From Candidatus Helarchaeota archaeon (GTDB lineage Archaea > Asgardarchaeota > Lokiarchaeia > Helarchaeales > RDOG01), in assembly GCA_019058315.1 (NCBI GenBank), contig JAHPZH010000002.1:817625-877809 (forward strand): DNA of 60,185 nt. Reading direction: 5' to 3'. Shown piece by piece: positions 26,108 to 35,986 of this stretch. The position numbers and the translations under genes were made by a program. How positions within the stretch are numbered: the first letter of the stretch is position 1; every line of letters begins with the position of its first letter. Below the pieces are notes generated by a model. The model searched no databases and was not told the origin of the DNA. It was given only the letters and a program-made list of their open reading frames with translations.

Positions 26108-28288
26108 CTATTTTTCTAATAAATCTGCAACATTAAAATTGCCCTGTTCATTAGCATAATCTAAGGCAGTTTTACCGCTATTATCTTTAATTTTTGGGTT
26201 TGCACCTTTTTTTAATAATAATTGTACAACTAGAAGCCAGCCTCCATATGATGCCAATATCAGAGGAGTTGCACCTTTTTCTTTTTCTTTTGCGTTTACA
26301 TCATCACCAAATTCAATACATATTTTAGCAACTTCTATATGTCCTTCTAGAGAAGCTTGCATCAACGCAGTCCAATCCAAATTATTCTTTATTTTTATTA
26401 GATTCTTATTTTTCTCCAAAAGATATTTTACAACAGGAGCATGTCCACTCCAAGCTGCTTGCAATAATGCCGAATTTCCCCTGGAATCCTTTAAATTGCT
26501 ATCTGCACCTTTTTCTAAAAGAAATTTTACAACATCAAGATGTCCATAATACGCAGCTTTCATCAAGGCGGTATTATCATCATCTTCCCTTTTATTTATA
26601 TCTTCACCCTTTTTTAATGCAGCTTTAACAGCATCTAGATCTCCATTCCCAGCGGCTTCGGTAAGTTCCTTACTTTCTCCAATTGTTTTTTTTACTTCGA
26701 CATATTTTGGTGCACCTTTCAACATTTCTATGATTTCAGGAGGTCTATGAATTTGAACTGCCATCCAAACATCTTCAGTTACGTGTGCTCCATTATCAAG
26801 GAGAACTCTAACAACATCTCTATAGCGTCCACCACAAGCAGGAACAAGTGCAGTAGAATCAATAGTATCTTTAGCATTCACATCAGCTCCTTGATCAATA
26901 AGCAATTGTACAATATTGGCATGTCCATTACGAGCTGCTATAATTATCGGTCTATTTTCTGCAGTACCATTGACATCAGCTCCATTCTCAATCGCAATTT
27001 TAACTCTATTTATGTCACCACTCCATAATGCATCATTCAATTCCCTATTAGCTTTTTCAGCTTGTTCTTTAGTTATTTTCTTTTTCTTAATAATCTTTGG
27101 AATTGGTTCGCTAGGAGGTTTTAATAACTCCTCAATGTCAACGAAGCGTTTTAACCTAGCATAGTCATAGGCAGTTCTTAAACCAAGGCTATGAAGTTCT
27201 GTATTGGCACCTCTTTCCAATAATAATTTCACAGTTTCTAAGTGTCCTTGATCTGCTGCAACCATCAATGCAGTTAATCCATTTGCAGTGGATTTTTCAT
27301 CAATTTTTGCTCCTTCATCAAGAAGCAATCTTACAACTTCAAGATGTCCTTCACTAGATGCCCTCATTAATGCATTTTCCCCATGTTGATTAACAGCATT
27401 AATATCAGCTCCTTTTTCTAATAATAATTTTACAGAATCAACGTCTCCCTTCTCTGCACGATAAATTATTGCAGTAAAACCATGATCATTCTTAAAGTCA
27501 GGATCAGCTCCTTTGTCTAAAAGTAATTTTATAATCTTAGAGTTGCCCATAATACTACCAGCAATTAATGCATTTGCTCCGATTTGTTTTTCAACAATGT
27601 CAATATCTGCTCCATTATCCAATAATATTTCTACAACTTCAGTTTGCCCTGCACCGGCAGCGTCCATTAATGCAGTTGTACCAGTGTTTGTTACCGCATT
27701 AACATCTGCCCCCTTATCAATAAGAAGTTGTGTAAGTTTCACATGTCCATTTTTTGCTGCAAACATTAAAGGAGTCCAATTCGAATTACTTTTACTATTA
27801 ACATCTGCTCCTTTATCCAATAATGAATTTATAATCTCAGTAAATCCTCCCTCACTAGCAATCATTAAAGCATTCCAACCTCCCGTTTTTTCCTTATGAT
27901 TAACATTAGCATTATGTTCTATAAGTAATTTAACAATATCTGTATGTCCAAATTTTGAAGCATTTAATAATGAAGTCCTTCCTGTGTCATGGGTTTTTGC
28001 ATCAACATCGGCCCCTTTTTAAGGAAGCGTTTTTATAATTTCAAAATGACCCTTCTGAGAAGCAATTAATAGTGAAGTCCATCCAGCATTATCTGCAGAA
28101 TTAACATCTGCCCCGTTCTCAAGAAGGATTTTTACAACCTCAAGATGTCCATTTTCAGAAGCCCATATTAATGGAGTTCCACCATCTTTGTCCTTAACAT
28201 TAACGTCTTCACCTTGCTTCAGTGCATCTAAAACTTCCTTTACATCTCCCTTTATGGAAGATTCAATAAGTTTATTTTCAGCTGACAT
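26108..28288 (-). pseudogene. Ankyrin-repeat protein interrupted by one in-frame stop
   Basis: From ATG 28288 the frame encodes 89 residues of ankyrin repeats, then TAA at 28021-28019, and continues without any shift for 51 codons before the ATG at 27865 of a 585-residue ankyrin ORF. Across the stop the repeat reads IIKTLP-stop-KGADVDAKT. Paralogous repeats have LLLEKGADVN at this point, so GAA to TAA is the likely single change. If read through, the protein has 726 residues with about 20 repeats, plus a basic linker (IPKIIKKKKI) in the middle. It could be a recent pseudogene, a read-through gene, a two-protein split gene or a sequencing error. Ankyrin proteins bind other proteins; partners are unknown. 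Confidence 0.8.
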
Positions 28289-28381
28289 AGTATAATTCTT
28301 AAGTAGGATGATTTAAAAATATGATGATTAAGTTTTTAGTTAAAACTAATCGAGTTCGGAAATAATGGAAGATAAAATAAA

Positions 28382-29575
28382 ATGAAAGTTCGTAAATTAG
28401 CAGAAAAAGATCGGACTACCTTCAAAAAACTTGTTCGATATGCATTTTCACCTATAGAAAATAATTATGAGAAACTAGAAGAACCTAGCGATGAAATTCC
28501 CATTGATCTTTTTTATGGTGTTTTCGATAATGAAAAACTCATGTCTGGATGCTTAGTAATTCCATATAAGATAAAATTACGTGGTAAAACTATTAAAATG
28601 GGTGGAATTTCTGAAGTAGCAACAAAACCCGAATATCGTAATCGTGATGCAGTAAAAAATATGCTCTCCCAAATTTTTCAAGATTTATATGAAAAAGGAG
28701 TTCCAGTATCGGTCCTATACCCATTTAAAGTGTCTTTCTATGAAAAATTGGGGTATTATGTTGCTGAAGAACAAGTTTTATATCATTTTAAAATTACTAG
28801 CATTAAACCAAAGAAGACAAAGTATTACATGAAAGAAGTTGAGGATAATTTTGAAGATCTTAAAAAAATATATAATGAAATAACAAATTTCTATGATTAT
28901 ATAGCATTAAGAGAAGAGTATCATTGGAAAGAAATACTTAAAAAATACTATAAATTTGTTTGCTATAATGAAAATAAACCGGTTGGTTATCTTATCATCC
29001 AATTTCCGAAAAGTGATACGCAATGGTGGAAAGAATTAACCAACATTGAGGAAACTATTTACATAAGAGAAGCATTTTGGCTTGATAAAAATGCTAAACA
29101 GACAATTTTTAACTTTCTATGGAGTCACAGAGATCACCGCAACTATGTTGCAGGAGCTTTCTCGGTAGATGAAAACATTATAGATATGCTAGACAACCCC
29201 CGGATTTTAAAACGGGAGACATATGTAAATTCCTTGCTTCGAATAGTCGATGTAAAAAAAGTACTAGAAAATCTAGAATATCCAATCAATAATTTCAATA
29301 TATCAATACGAATTCATGATAAGCAATGTCCATGGAATCATGGTGATTTTCAACTTGATTTAAAAAATGGTGCAATCAGTGTTAAGTTCCAAGAAAATAA
29401 AGGTGGCTCTGTTGACTTAGAAATAAATATTGGTCACTTTGCCCAATTAGTCGTAGGTTTCAGAACAATCAAAGACCTATTAGAATTTGACTTTGTAACT
29501 ATTAACAATGATAAAAAAGAATTACTTCAAAAAATCTTTCCTAAAGCGAATAATTATTTCAGGGACTTTTTTTAA
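28382..29575 (+). CDS. Eis-like GNAT acetyltransferase
   Basis: This 397-residue protein resembles Eis-family N-acetyltransferases: an N-terminal GNAT fold (1-135), a second degenerate GNAT (about 140-290) and a C-terminal SCP2-like sterol-carrier domain (about 295-397). The first GNAT includes MGGISEVATKPEYRNRDAV, with the acetyl-CoA loop, and VSVLYPFKVSFYEKLGYYV, where the Tyr is usually catalytic. Eis enzymes acetylate amines such as aminoglycosides or lysine side chains; the native substrate is unknown. The gene is divergent from the ankyrin gene and 62 bases before the MBL gene. Confidence 0.85.
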   Translation: MKVRKLAEKDRTTFKKLVRYAFSPIENNYEKLEEPSDEIPIDLFYGVFDNEKLMSGCLVIPYKIKLRGKTIKMGGISEVATKPEYRNRDAVKNMLSQIFQDLYEKGVPVSVLYPFKVSFYEKLGYYVAEEQVLYHFKITSIKPKKTKYYMKEVEDNFEDLKKIYNEITNFYDYIALREEYHWKEILKKYYKFVCYNENKPVGYLIIQFPKSDTQWWKELTNIEETIYIREAFWLDKNAKQTIFNFLWSHRDHRNYVAGAFSVDENIIDMLDNPRILKRETYVNSLLRIVDVKKVLENLEYPINNFNISIRIHDKQCPWNHGDFQLDLKNGAISVKFQENKGGSVDLEINIGHFAQLVVGFRTIKDLLEFDFVTINNDKKELLQKIFPKANNYFRDFF

Positions 29576-29637
29576 TCTTAAAAAAAATTAATGTCGAATT
29601 TCGCCATATACATTCTTTAATTAGAATCTTCATCTAA

Positions 29638-30921
29638 ATGCTTATGACGGAAAAATCAAGTAAATCAAAGGATAAAAAGAGGGATAAACTTAGTTCTTTT
29701 CAAATAATAACGGATCAACGTAATATTAAATTTCAAAATCCACGAAAAGATGTCCATACCGCCGAAATGATCATTTCTGGTTGTGGTTGGATCGATACAA
29801 ATGATGGAGTTGTATTGATCGATACTTTAATGAGCGAAAATGCCGCTAGAATGGTATATAAGAAAATTCACGAAATAAGCGGTAAAATCAAATATGTAAT
29901 TTACACACACGGCCATGTGGATCATATTAGTGGATGCAAAGTTTTCATGGATGATAATCCTGAAGTCATAGCTAATAAATATGTGTCTGAAAGGCTAGAT
30001 GGCTACAAAATGCTAGCTCAACATAGAAACCGGATTTCGGCACAACAGTTCAATTTACCAGAATCAAATATGGAAAAAATGGCAGAAGAAATTTCTTCTA
30101 ATTGGGTTTATCCAACTAAGACTTTTATAGGTGAGATGACTTTCTCTCTTGGTGAAAAAACCTTTGAGCTTCACTCTGCTCGCGCTGAAACTGATGATGC
30201 ATGCTGGATTTGGGTACCCGAGATTAAAACGGCGATTGTAGGAGATTTAATATCTGGAGTTTTTCCAAACATAGGCAACCCATGGAAGCCCACTCGTTTT
30301 GCTTTGCCTTGGATTAAAGCCTTAGAGGAGGTTAGGGCTAAAGAACCAGAGCTCCTTCTAGCTAAAGGAGCAGGAATCGCCTGTCAAGGAGATGATGTTA
30401 TGGCTATTTTAAATGCAAATATCGAAGCCATACGTAGTCTGCATGACCAAGTTGTTGATTGCATTAATAAGGACATGCATATTACAGAAATGATCCACGC
30501 TGTTAAACTTCCAGATCATCTCAAAGATAACCCATATCTTATGTCCTTGTATTCTAAACCCGAATTTTTCGTTTATAATGTTTACAGATGGTATCATGGT
30601 TATTTTGATCACAATCCTGCTCACCTTCTACCTAGACCCGAAAAAGAAGTTAACACCGAGCTCTTTAATCTAATTAAGGATCCAAATAAAATTCTGGACA
30701 GAGCTAGAGAACTTTTAAAGCAAAAACAAGCTCAACTTGCTCTTGAAATACTTGATGTGTTGATTCAAGCTGATCCAGAAAATATAGAAGCAATTAAACT
30801 ACGTATTAAAATCCTTAAAAAATTGGGGTCACGAGATTATTGCCTCATGTCACGTAATGCTTGGGTTTATTTCATCAATAAAGACAAGGAATTTCTTCAA
30901 TCAAGGGAACAAAGCATATAA
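29638..30921 (+). CDS. Alkylsulfatase-like metallo-beta-lactamase-fold protein
   Basis: This 427-residue protein has THGHVDHISG (Thr90-Gly99) with the MBL zinc ligands His91, His93, Asp95 and His96. Asp and His ligands occur later around ETDDACWIWVP. The C-terminal part carries WYHGYFDHNPAHLLPRP and a helical ARELLKQKQAQLALEILDVLI region, the dimerisation domain of BDS1-type alkylsulfatases. The usual 600+ residue enzyme has an extra SCP2-like domain, which is absent here. It could cleave sulfate or other esters inside the cell; no signal peptide is present. Confidence 0.82.
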   Translation: MLMTEKSSKSKDKKRDKLSSFQIITDQRNIKFQNPRKDVHTAEMIISGCGWIDTNDGVVLIDTLMSENAARMVYKKIHEISGKIKYVIYTHGHVDHISGCKVFMDDNPEVIANKYVSERLDGYKMLAQHRNRISAQQFNLPESNMEKMAEEISSNWVYPTKTFIGEMTFSLGEKTFELHSARAETDDACWIWVPEIKTAIVGDLISGVFPNIGNPWKPTRFALPWIKALEEVRAKEPELLLAKGAGIACQGDDVMAILNANIEAIRSLHDQVVDCINKDMHITEMIHAVKLPDHLKDNPYLMSLYSKPEFFVYNVYRWYHGYFDHNPAHLLPRPEKEVNTELFNLIKDPNKILDRARELLKQKQAQLALEILDVLIQADPENIEAIKLRIKILKKLGSRDYCLMSRNAWVYFINKDKEFLQSREQSI

Positions 30922-30925
30922 ATTT

Positions 30926-31381
30926 TTAGCCTTCATTAAAAACCAATTCATTACTAATTGGTTTTAATGGTTGTTTTTCAGCTATATTGCTGGCACACAA
31001 CACTAGTCCGAATTTTCCTTCTTGAATGAGCTGTTTTTCATACGAAATTGGGAGTTTGGAGAAATCTAGAATAGATGTTAATTCATCACCCTTTTTTAAT
31101 TCAACAGTTTTACTTGGAGGATAAGTATTACTTGTTTTGAATTTTAAATTGGATGTGTCATAAGTATCGCTATCAGATTTGCTTACTAGCACAAATTTGC
31201 CATTCCATAGCACATGCCCAAAATCATCGTCCCAGCTTATTCTGATTGGGTTATCACCTATATATTTGATATGGACCTTAATTGTCGGAAATTTATCAAC
31301 CCTGACAGATTTAGAATCTGTAGAAATGTTACATTCGATATTGCCAAAGAATTCTGCATAATCTGTTTCGTTTAGAGTCAT
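30926..31381 (-). CDS. Orphan beta-sandwich-like protein
   Basis: This 151-residue protein is made of predicted strands with little helix. It contains KVHIKYIGDNPIRISWDDDFGHVLW and a late EEGKFGLVLCASN-like strand, the feel of an immunoglobulin-like or protease-inhibitor (BsuPI-like) fold. There is no signal peptide or membrane segment. It converges on the MBL gene with 4 bases between stops. Not assigned to a family. Confidence 0.55.
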   Translation of the reverse strand: MTLNETDYAEFFGNIECNISTDSKSVRVDKFPTIKVHIKYIGDNPIRISWDDDFGHVLWNGKFVLVSKSDSDTYDTSNLKFKTSNTYPPSKTVELKKGDELTSILDFSKLPISYEKQLIQEGKFGLVLCASNIAEKQPLKPISNELVFNEG

Positions 31382-31481
31382 AAAAAAAACCTTTTTTTTA
31401 TTATGCTTTATAGGTTTTTCTTATATTTTTAAGCTTTTATTATTAGCATTAACAAGATCAATTATTTAGCCAAAAATTTTC

Positions 31482-32699
31482 TTAGATTTCCTTATTAAAT
31501 CCATATAATAATCTATTTTTCCCCATATCTTTCTCTCTATTTTTTAACTTCTGTTCATTTTGCTTTTTCCATTGCTCAATCTCGTTCCAATTTATCTTTT
31601 TTACTTCGTTAGGCAAGATTTTTTTTAATCTCTCGATGATAGATTGAATATAATCAATTGAGAATTTATGATTTCCTTTAAAAGAATCAACTAATTCCTT
31701 ATAATATCTCGAATAGCCATTAATTATGAAAGAATGTATTAATTTTTTAATTATTTTTTCTAAAAAACCTTCCTTACTGAAAATGAGCTTTTGGATTCCA
31801 AATTCTCGAATACCAATTGCAGAAATTTGACTATTGATTTGATTAAGAAGATTATTATCTATTAAATGTGACTCCGAGCACATTATGGCACAACGATTAC
31901 ATAAATAGCATTCTCCTTTATTAGAATCACGAAAAGCTTCCTGTGTAGGACATATTTTTTCACATAATCCACAACTGATACAGTTAGATGTTCTTCTGAA
32001 TTTAATCAAGCTAAATTTGCTAACCTCACATGCTAATGCGCCAAATGGACAAAAATATCGACAAAATGGACGATATACAAAAAAACTAGTGATGAAAATA
32101 CCAATCATAAATATCCCAGCAAATATAAGCATTATATTTGTCGTGTAATTAAAAAATTGAAACCCATTAAATGGATTTAGAAATACAGTAGCCTGAAAAC
32201 CCCAAATGATTGTAAGCATCAAATAAAGAATAAAAAATCCCCAACGAATATAATTTTTTCTCTTTTTTCCTTTGCGATAATTCTCGAAATTCGTCTTAAA
32301 GCGAACCATAGAAGCTAATTCTTGCAAAATACCCATTGGACATATAAATCCACAAAATATTCTACTGAAGACTAAAGTAAGGCCGAGAAATATCAAAAAC
32401 ATCATTAGAGGCAATAAAGGGTTCTGATTAGAGATAAGTGAGGAAAAGAATAACTGCATTGCTTGAAATACATTCGGAACTCCACCAAATAAAATTCCAT
32501 TATAAAGAAGAACTGAAATTAGCAAAATAACTTTAATTCTATTAGTTAAACGGTTTTTTCGAATTAAAAATGCAGTAAATACCCCGATCGAGATTAAAAT
32601 GACAAATGTTAAAACCATAAAAATTCTTTCTGCAACATATGGAAAACCTATCTGTAAATTTTGACCAGTTATCTCTGATAAAAGTGTTCTTAAATCCAT
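31482..32699 (-). CDS. NapH-like membrane polyferredoxin
   Basis: This 405-residue protein has about five membrane helices in residues 18-220. Two cytoplasmic CxxxCP motifs lie between helices (CGFICPMG and CRYFCPFG). Two [4Fe-4S] motifs follow: CISCGLCEKICP near 240 and CYLCNRCAIMCS near 265. After about 280 the protein is soluble, helical and basic, unlike short NapH. NapH/NosR-type proteins pass electrons between quinones and Fe-S partners at the membrane. The terminal partner is not visible here. It starts with ATG at 32699. Confidence 0.85.
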   Translation of the reverse strand: MDLRTLLSEITGQNLQIGFPYVAERIFMVLTFVILISIGVFTAFLIRKNRLTNRIKVILLISVLLYNGILFGGVPNVFQAMQLFFSSLISNQNPLLPLMMFLIFLGLTLVFSRIFCGFICPMGILQELASMVRFKTNFENYRKGKKRKNYIRWGFFILYLMLTIIWGFQATVFLNPFNGFQFFNYTTNIMLIFAGIFMIGIFITSFFVYRPFCRYFCPFGALACEVSKFSLIKFRRTSNCISCGLCEKICPTQEAFRDSNKGECYLCNRCAIMCSESHLIDNNLLNQINSQISAIGIREFGIQKLIFSKEGFLEKIIKKLIHSFIINGYSRYYKELVDSFKGNHKFSIDYIQSIIERLKKILPNEVKKINWNEIEQWKKQNEQKLKNREKDMGKNRLLYGFNKEI

Positions 32700-33009
32700 A
32701 TTTTATCATGCAATTTATTTCTTCTACGCTCTAACTAATAACACTTTAATCTTAAGAAAAAACATTTATAAGTATTTTATAATTAGGTCCCCAATCACAT
32801 GATCAGTCAAATTGAAAAGATTAAAAGCAATAATGACCAAGAAGACATCCTATCGATATAATATATTTTATAACTTATCCTAATTTCTAATTTATTTAAA
32901 TAAGAGAGATTTACTAAACATTCACAACCTAAAAATATATATAAAATTAAGAAGTATTTTTGGTAAGAAATTAAAATAATAAATTTTTAATTGAGGCTGG
33001 TTAAATAAA
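32700..33009. other. Intergenic region with one tiny ORF
   Basis: About 310 AT-rich bases lie between divergent genes. A TATA-like TTTATAAG near 32764 precedes an ATG at 32799 that opens 20 codons (MISQIEKIKSNNDQEDILSI) and stops at 32861. It may be a gene remnant or chance. No palindrome or RNA was recognised. Confidence 0.35.
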
Positions 33010-33420
33010 ATGAGTAAAAAAATGAAAAAATACTCCGAAATTTTCAACAAAATCATTAATAAAATAGCTTTACTTAAGGATAAGTATCCTCATTTTTCAG
33101 AAATTGAACCGATCAAAGATAAAATATCCAAAAGTTCAGATCCATTCGAGATTAGTTTTCTATATTCACACAATATGGATAACGTCAATAATCCAAGGTG
33201 GAAACAAGGATTGAAGATCCCTAAAAAGATATTAGCCCCGACTTCAGATGATGGCATCTATATTTGGATTCGGTTCATGGAAAAAGAAAATTATATGGGT
33301 CAGCGGGTATTGCCACCAAATTATATCGGAGATGTACAAGTCACTGTAGATATATTAGGTGGTAATCCTGAAATAAAGAAAAAAATTAAGAGTATAATTA
33401 AAAGTGAGAATCTAACTTGA
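33010..33420 (+). CDS. Orphan protein, first of a two-gene operon
   Basis: This 136-residue protein starts with a lysine-rich helix. It has a beta section with IYIWIRFMEKENY and GDVQVTVDILGG, then a basic helix. It is separated from the transglutaminase-like gene by 19 bases on the same strand. No family recognised. Confidence 0.6.
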   Translation: MSKKMKKYSEIFNKIINKIALLKDKYPHFSEIEPIKDKISKSSDPFEISFLYSHNMDNVNNPRWKQGLKIPKKILAPTSDDGIYIWIRFMEKENYMGQRVLPPNYIGDVQVTVDILGGNPEIKKKIKSIIKSENLT

Positions 33421-33439
33421 AAAATAGGGTGACTATAAA

Positions 33440-34180
33440 ATGCGTCGAATTCAAATTTCTAAAAGGCTTTTTTTTGAATACTTCATTAAAGGCGAATTTA
33501 AAGAGTTTAATGTAACTGTTCCATTATATAATAAATATTTTAGCGAGCTGGATAGAATAGATCTAAAAGGGGATATGATTGAGGATAAATTTGGTAATGT
33601 GTCAATAAAATTCGATATGAAAACACCTAAAAGAACGTTTATAAAATATTTTTGTGATGTTCAAACTAAAAAACTCCCAGATTCAGTATTCGTTCCTGCT
33701 AAAGAGATAGTTGATGTATTTGAAGCACCAGAGCATCTAAAAATCGACAATATTTCCCAGAAAGCTTTAAAATCTGTAAAAGAAATTGGTGAGTTGAAAT
33801 CCTATCTTCGAGACAATTTTAAATTTGAGAAGTGCGAATATGCCGCTAAATCAGTTGCGCTATTTGCTGAAAAAAAAGGAATAAAAGTAGCAGCAGCGAG
33901 CGGATTCCTCGATAATCATAAGGATGCTAAGGAAATTGCCTCCATAAAAGATCACAATAAAAAATTCAACTTTCAAAATCATCTTAAACACTATTGGGCT
34001 CTTTTAAAAACTCCCAAAGGTATCGAAGTCTGCGATCCGAAGGTTTTTGCTGAAGATGAACATAGATTTGTGGACCAATTGAATACAAATAACCCTATGA
34101 CAGTGAATTGGGAAATTGAAGGAGAAAAAGAAACTGCAGAGATTAATTCCCATATATATACCGTAGTTATTTGGCGGTAA
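33440..34180 (+). CDS. Transglutaminase-like cysteine enzyme
   Basis: This 246-residue protein has a C-terminal half (about 118-246) in the order typical of transglutaminase-like enzymes. Cys132 lies on a helix (KCEYAAKSVALFAEKKGIKV), then comes AAASGFLDN, then His184 in HYWALLK, then Asp199 in EVCDPK. The spacing fits a Cys-His-Asp triad as in archaeal and bacterial cysteine proteases of this fold. The N-terminal half is beta-rich (1-100) and unassigned. Intracellular; substrate unknown. The triad is inferred from pattern alone. Confidence 0.6.
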   Translation: MRRIQISKRLFFEYFIKGEFKEFNVTVPLYNKYFSELDRIDLKGDMIEDKFGNVSIKFDMKTPKRTFIKYFCDVQTKKLPDSVFVPAKEIVDVFEAPEHLKIDNISQKALKSVKEIGELKSYLRDNFKFEKCEYAAKSVALFAEKKGIKVAAASGFLDNHKDAKEIASIKDHNKKFNFQNHLKHYWALLKTPKGIEVCDPKVFAEDEHRFVDQLNTNNPMTVNWEIEGEKETAEINSHIYTVVIWR

Positions 34181-34328
34181 TGAATAATATCAATAAATAA
34201 TATGCTAAGTTAATAAAAATGGTACATTAAAATAAAAAATTTAAATTTCTTTTTACTTTTTAATCAAAAATTAGGATATAAGACTTCTTTTATTGAACAG
34301 ATTTAAAAAATATAATAATCTAGATTAC

Positions 34329-34349
34329 TAATGTATCATTGATACATTA
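34329..34349. promoter_or_regulatory. Perfect 21-bp palindrome, candidate operator
   Basis: The core TGTATCATTGATACA (34332-34346) is flanked by further matching bases, giving 21 bp of perfect symmetry. It sits about 25 bases downstream of an AT-rich TATA-like tract (about 34303-34319), where it would cover a transcription start. It lies 87 bases before the roadblock-like gene. Related sites occur at four other promoters in the window. Confidence 0.7.
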
Positions 34350-34436
34350 TTATAGGATGCTTTTTAATTGTTAAATTAAGGAATTATTCAAATATAAAAA
34401 GTAGTTTTTTTTTAGATCTTCGTCTGGCGGGAATAA

Positions 34437-34979
34437 ATGAAAGAATATGATGATTTAATTAAAAAAATTAAAGATTTAACAAAAATAGGCTCGAAAAAAT
34501 CTTCAAAAGCAGAAATATCTCCAAAGGAAGTAAAACTTGAAAATCTGTTAAAGAATTTTGAAGATAAGCATTTCATACCTATTTCAATGATCTTTACAGA
34601 AGAAGGATTAGTCGTATCAACAGGAATAGAACCGGAAAACAAATGGCTAAATGTGGATATTGTCGGAGCATTTGGTGCGGAATTTTTAAGAATAATTAAT
34701 ACCTTTATAGAAGAAGTTTTAGCAAAACCACACACTGATCCAGATAGTAGAATATCAGAATATGTCGGAGATTCAAAAAGAATAACAAAAATTAAAACTA
34801 ATTTTATTGAAACTGAAGTGGAAGGACAACCTATCGGAATTCTTTTCTGCCCTATCGAATCAATAGGTTTCTATTTAGCTATTATTATAAACCCTGCTCT
34901 TAAAAATATCGAGCTTCTTCAAAAAATTAAAGATGATCTGCCAAAATTGATAGATGATATTAAAAATGTGTTTGAATAA
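34437..34979 (+). CDS. Roadblock/longin-type domain protein
   Basis: This 180-residue protein has a basic, helical first 40 residues followed by a single alpha/beta domain at about 48-165. It has a strand pair ISMIFTEEGLVVSTGI, a long helix VDIVGAFGAEFLRIINTFIEEV, a strand with IETEVEGQPIGILFCPI and a final strand FYLAIIINP plus helix. This order matches roadblock/LC7-like domains, which bind small GTPases (MglB, LAMTOR). It is the first gene of the GTPase cluster, behind a strong palindromic operator. Similarity is structural-pattern level; no diagnostic residue exists for the family. Confidence 0.6.
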   Translation: MKEYDDLIKKIKDLTKIGSKKSSKAEISPKEVKLENLLKNFEDKHFIPISMIFTEEGLVVSTGIEPENKWLNVDIVGAFGAEFLRIINTFIEEVLAKPHTDPDSRISEYVGDSKRITKIKTNFIETEVEGQPIGILFCPIESIGFYLAIIINPALKNIELLQKIKDDLPKLIDDIKNVFE

Positions 34980-35188
34980 TTAATTTCTCCATTTAATTTC
35001 CCTAAAAAAAATCTCCAACTCGCTCATTAATAAAAAATCACCTATAAATTCCACACATATTTATATCACTGATCCTTATTTTTCATTAAGTATTTAAAAA
35101 AGATAATATCAAAGGAGATATTCTCAAGGTTTAAGGCAGAGTGGGATGGTATTGTTTATAAACTCTTGAAATAAGAGGAATTGGGAAA

Positions 35189-35986
35189 TTGAAAGAAATT
35201 GTAGATAAATTGCATCAATTGGGGTTTAAAAAAAACGATGCAAAAGTATATTTTACATTATTACAACTAGGGGCATCTAATCCTTCAGAAATCTCAAAAA
35301 AAACAAACATTGTACGAGCTCGAGTATATGATTCTTTAAAAAGACTTGAAAAAAAGGGATTCGTTGAAAGAGAAGCAGTGTCTCGAGCACCTGAATATTC
35401 AGCAGTTAATCCAGATCTAGTTTTTTCGAACATAAAGGGAGAGTTGACTAATAAATTAAACATATCAGAACAATTATTAGAGTCCATAAAGGAAAAAGTT
35501 AAAATTAAACCAGAAAAGGGGACATGGGCAATTAAAGGAATACCCAAAATCAAATCTAAAATTGAAAATATTATTTCAAACACAAATAAAAGATTATTGG
35601 CTCTTATTACGCCTGATTACACTAAAACTTCTGAAAAATGGATTTATGATTTGCTTTTATTAAAAGCTAAATCTAAAATCGAAATTAATATTGGGATGAA
35701 AATAAAAAAAGATAACTTGCCAGATGTTAAAAAATTAATAGCTAAAAAGATAAAAGTTTATAATTGGCATTTTACTGAGGAAATTCCAATAGGTCTGTAT
35801 ACCTCTGATTCTGAAAATACTCTACTTACGGTTATTGGTAGCTGGAAGAAAATATATGAGCATAATATCGGATTTCTAATCCAAGGATCTCCTGCTCAAC
35901 ATAAAGGTTTTGAATTCCTTATAGATTGGTTTTTTGCTTCTTGTCAAAACGGTGAGGAAAGGGTAAATGAACTAGAAGGTGAATGA
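35189..35986 (+). CDS. TrmB-family transcription regulator
   Basis: This 265-residue protein has a TrmB winged helix at residues 3-75, including LGFKKNDAKVYFTLLQLGAS, NPSEISKKTNIVRARVYDSL and the wing EKKGFVEREAVSRAPEYSAV. Residues 110-255 form a PLD-like effector-binding domain (KGIPKIKSKIENII...GFEFLIDWFFAS). TrmB proteins respond to sugars or metabolites in archaea. Its last 8 bases overlap the GTG start of the Rab-like GTPase gene, so the two are co-translated. It may bind the TGTATCA palindromes seen around this cluster, but this is inference. The start is TTG at 35189 behind AGAGGA. Confidence 0.88.
   Translation: MKEIVDKLHQLGFKKNDAKVYFTLLQLGASNPSEISKKTNIVRARVYDSLKRLEKKGFVEREAVSRAPEYSAVNPDLVFSNIKGELTNKLNISEQLLESIKEKVKIKPEKGTWAIKGIPKIKSKIENIISNTNKRLLALITPDYTKTSEKWIYDLLLLKAKSKIEINIGMKIKKDNLPDVKKLIAKKIKVYNWHFTEEIPIGLYTSDSENTLLTVIGSWKKIYEHNIGFLIQGSPAQHKGFEFLIDWFFASCQNGEERVNELEGE

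Noticed and set aside
26747..27899. Several plus-strand ORFs opposite the ankyrin gene
   Set aside because: They are antisense shadows of a clear ankyrin repeat reading frame and repeat the same low-complexity pattern.
28019..28021. Frameshift in the ankyrin gene
   Set aside because: The distance from the stop to the next ATG is 51 whole codons and the repeat register continues, so it is a nonsense change, not a shift.
32799..32861. 20-codon ORF downstream of a TATA-like tract
   Set aside because: Too short to support as a gene; recorded only in the intergenic note.
35061..35084. Possible sixth operator (ATATCACTGATCC) before the TrmB gene
   Set aside because: At least three mismatches to the palindrome, so it cannot be told from chance without a genome-wide matrix.
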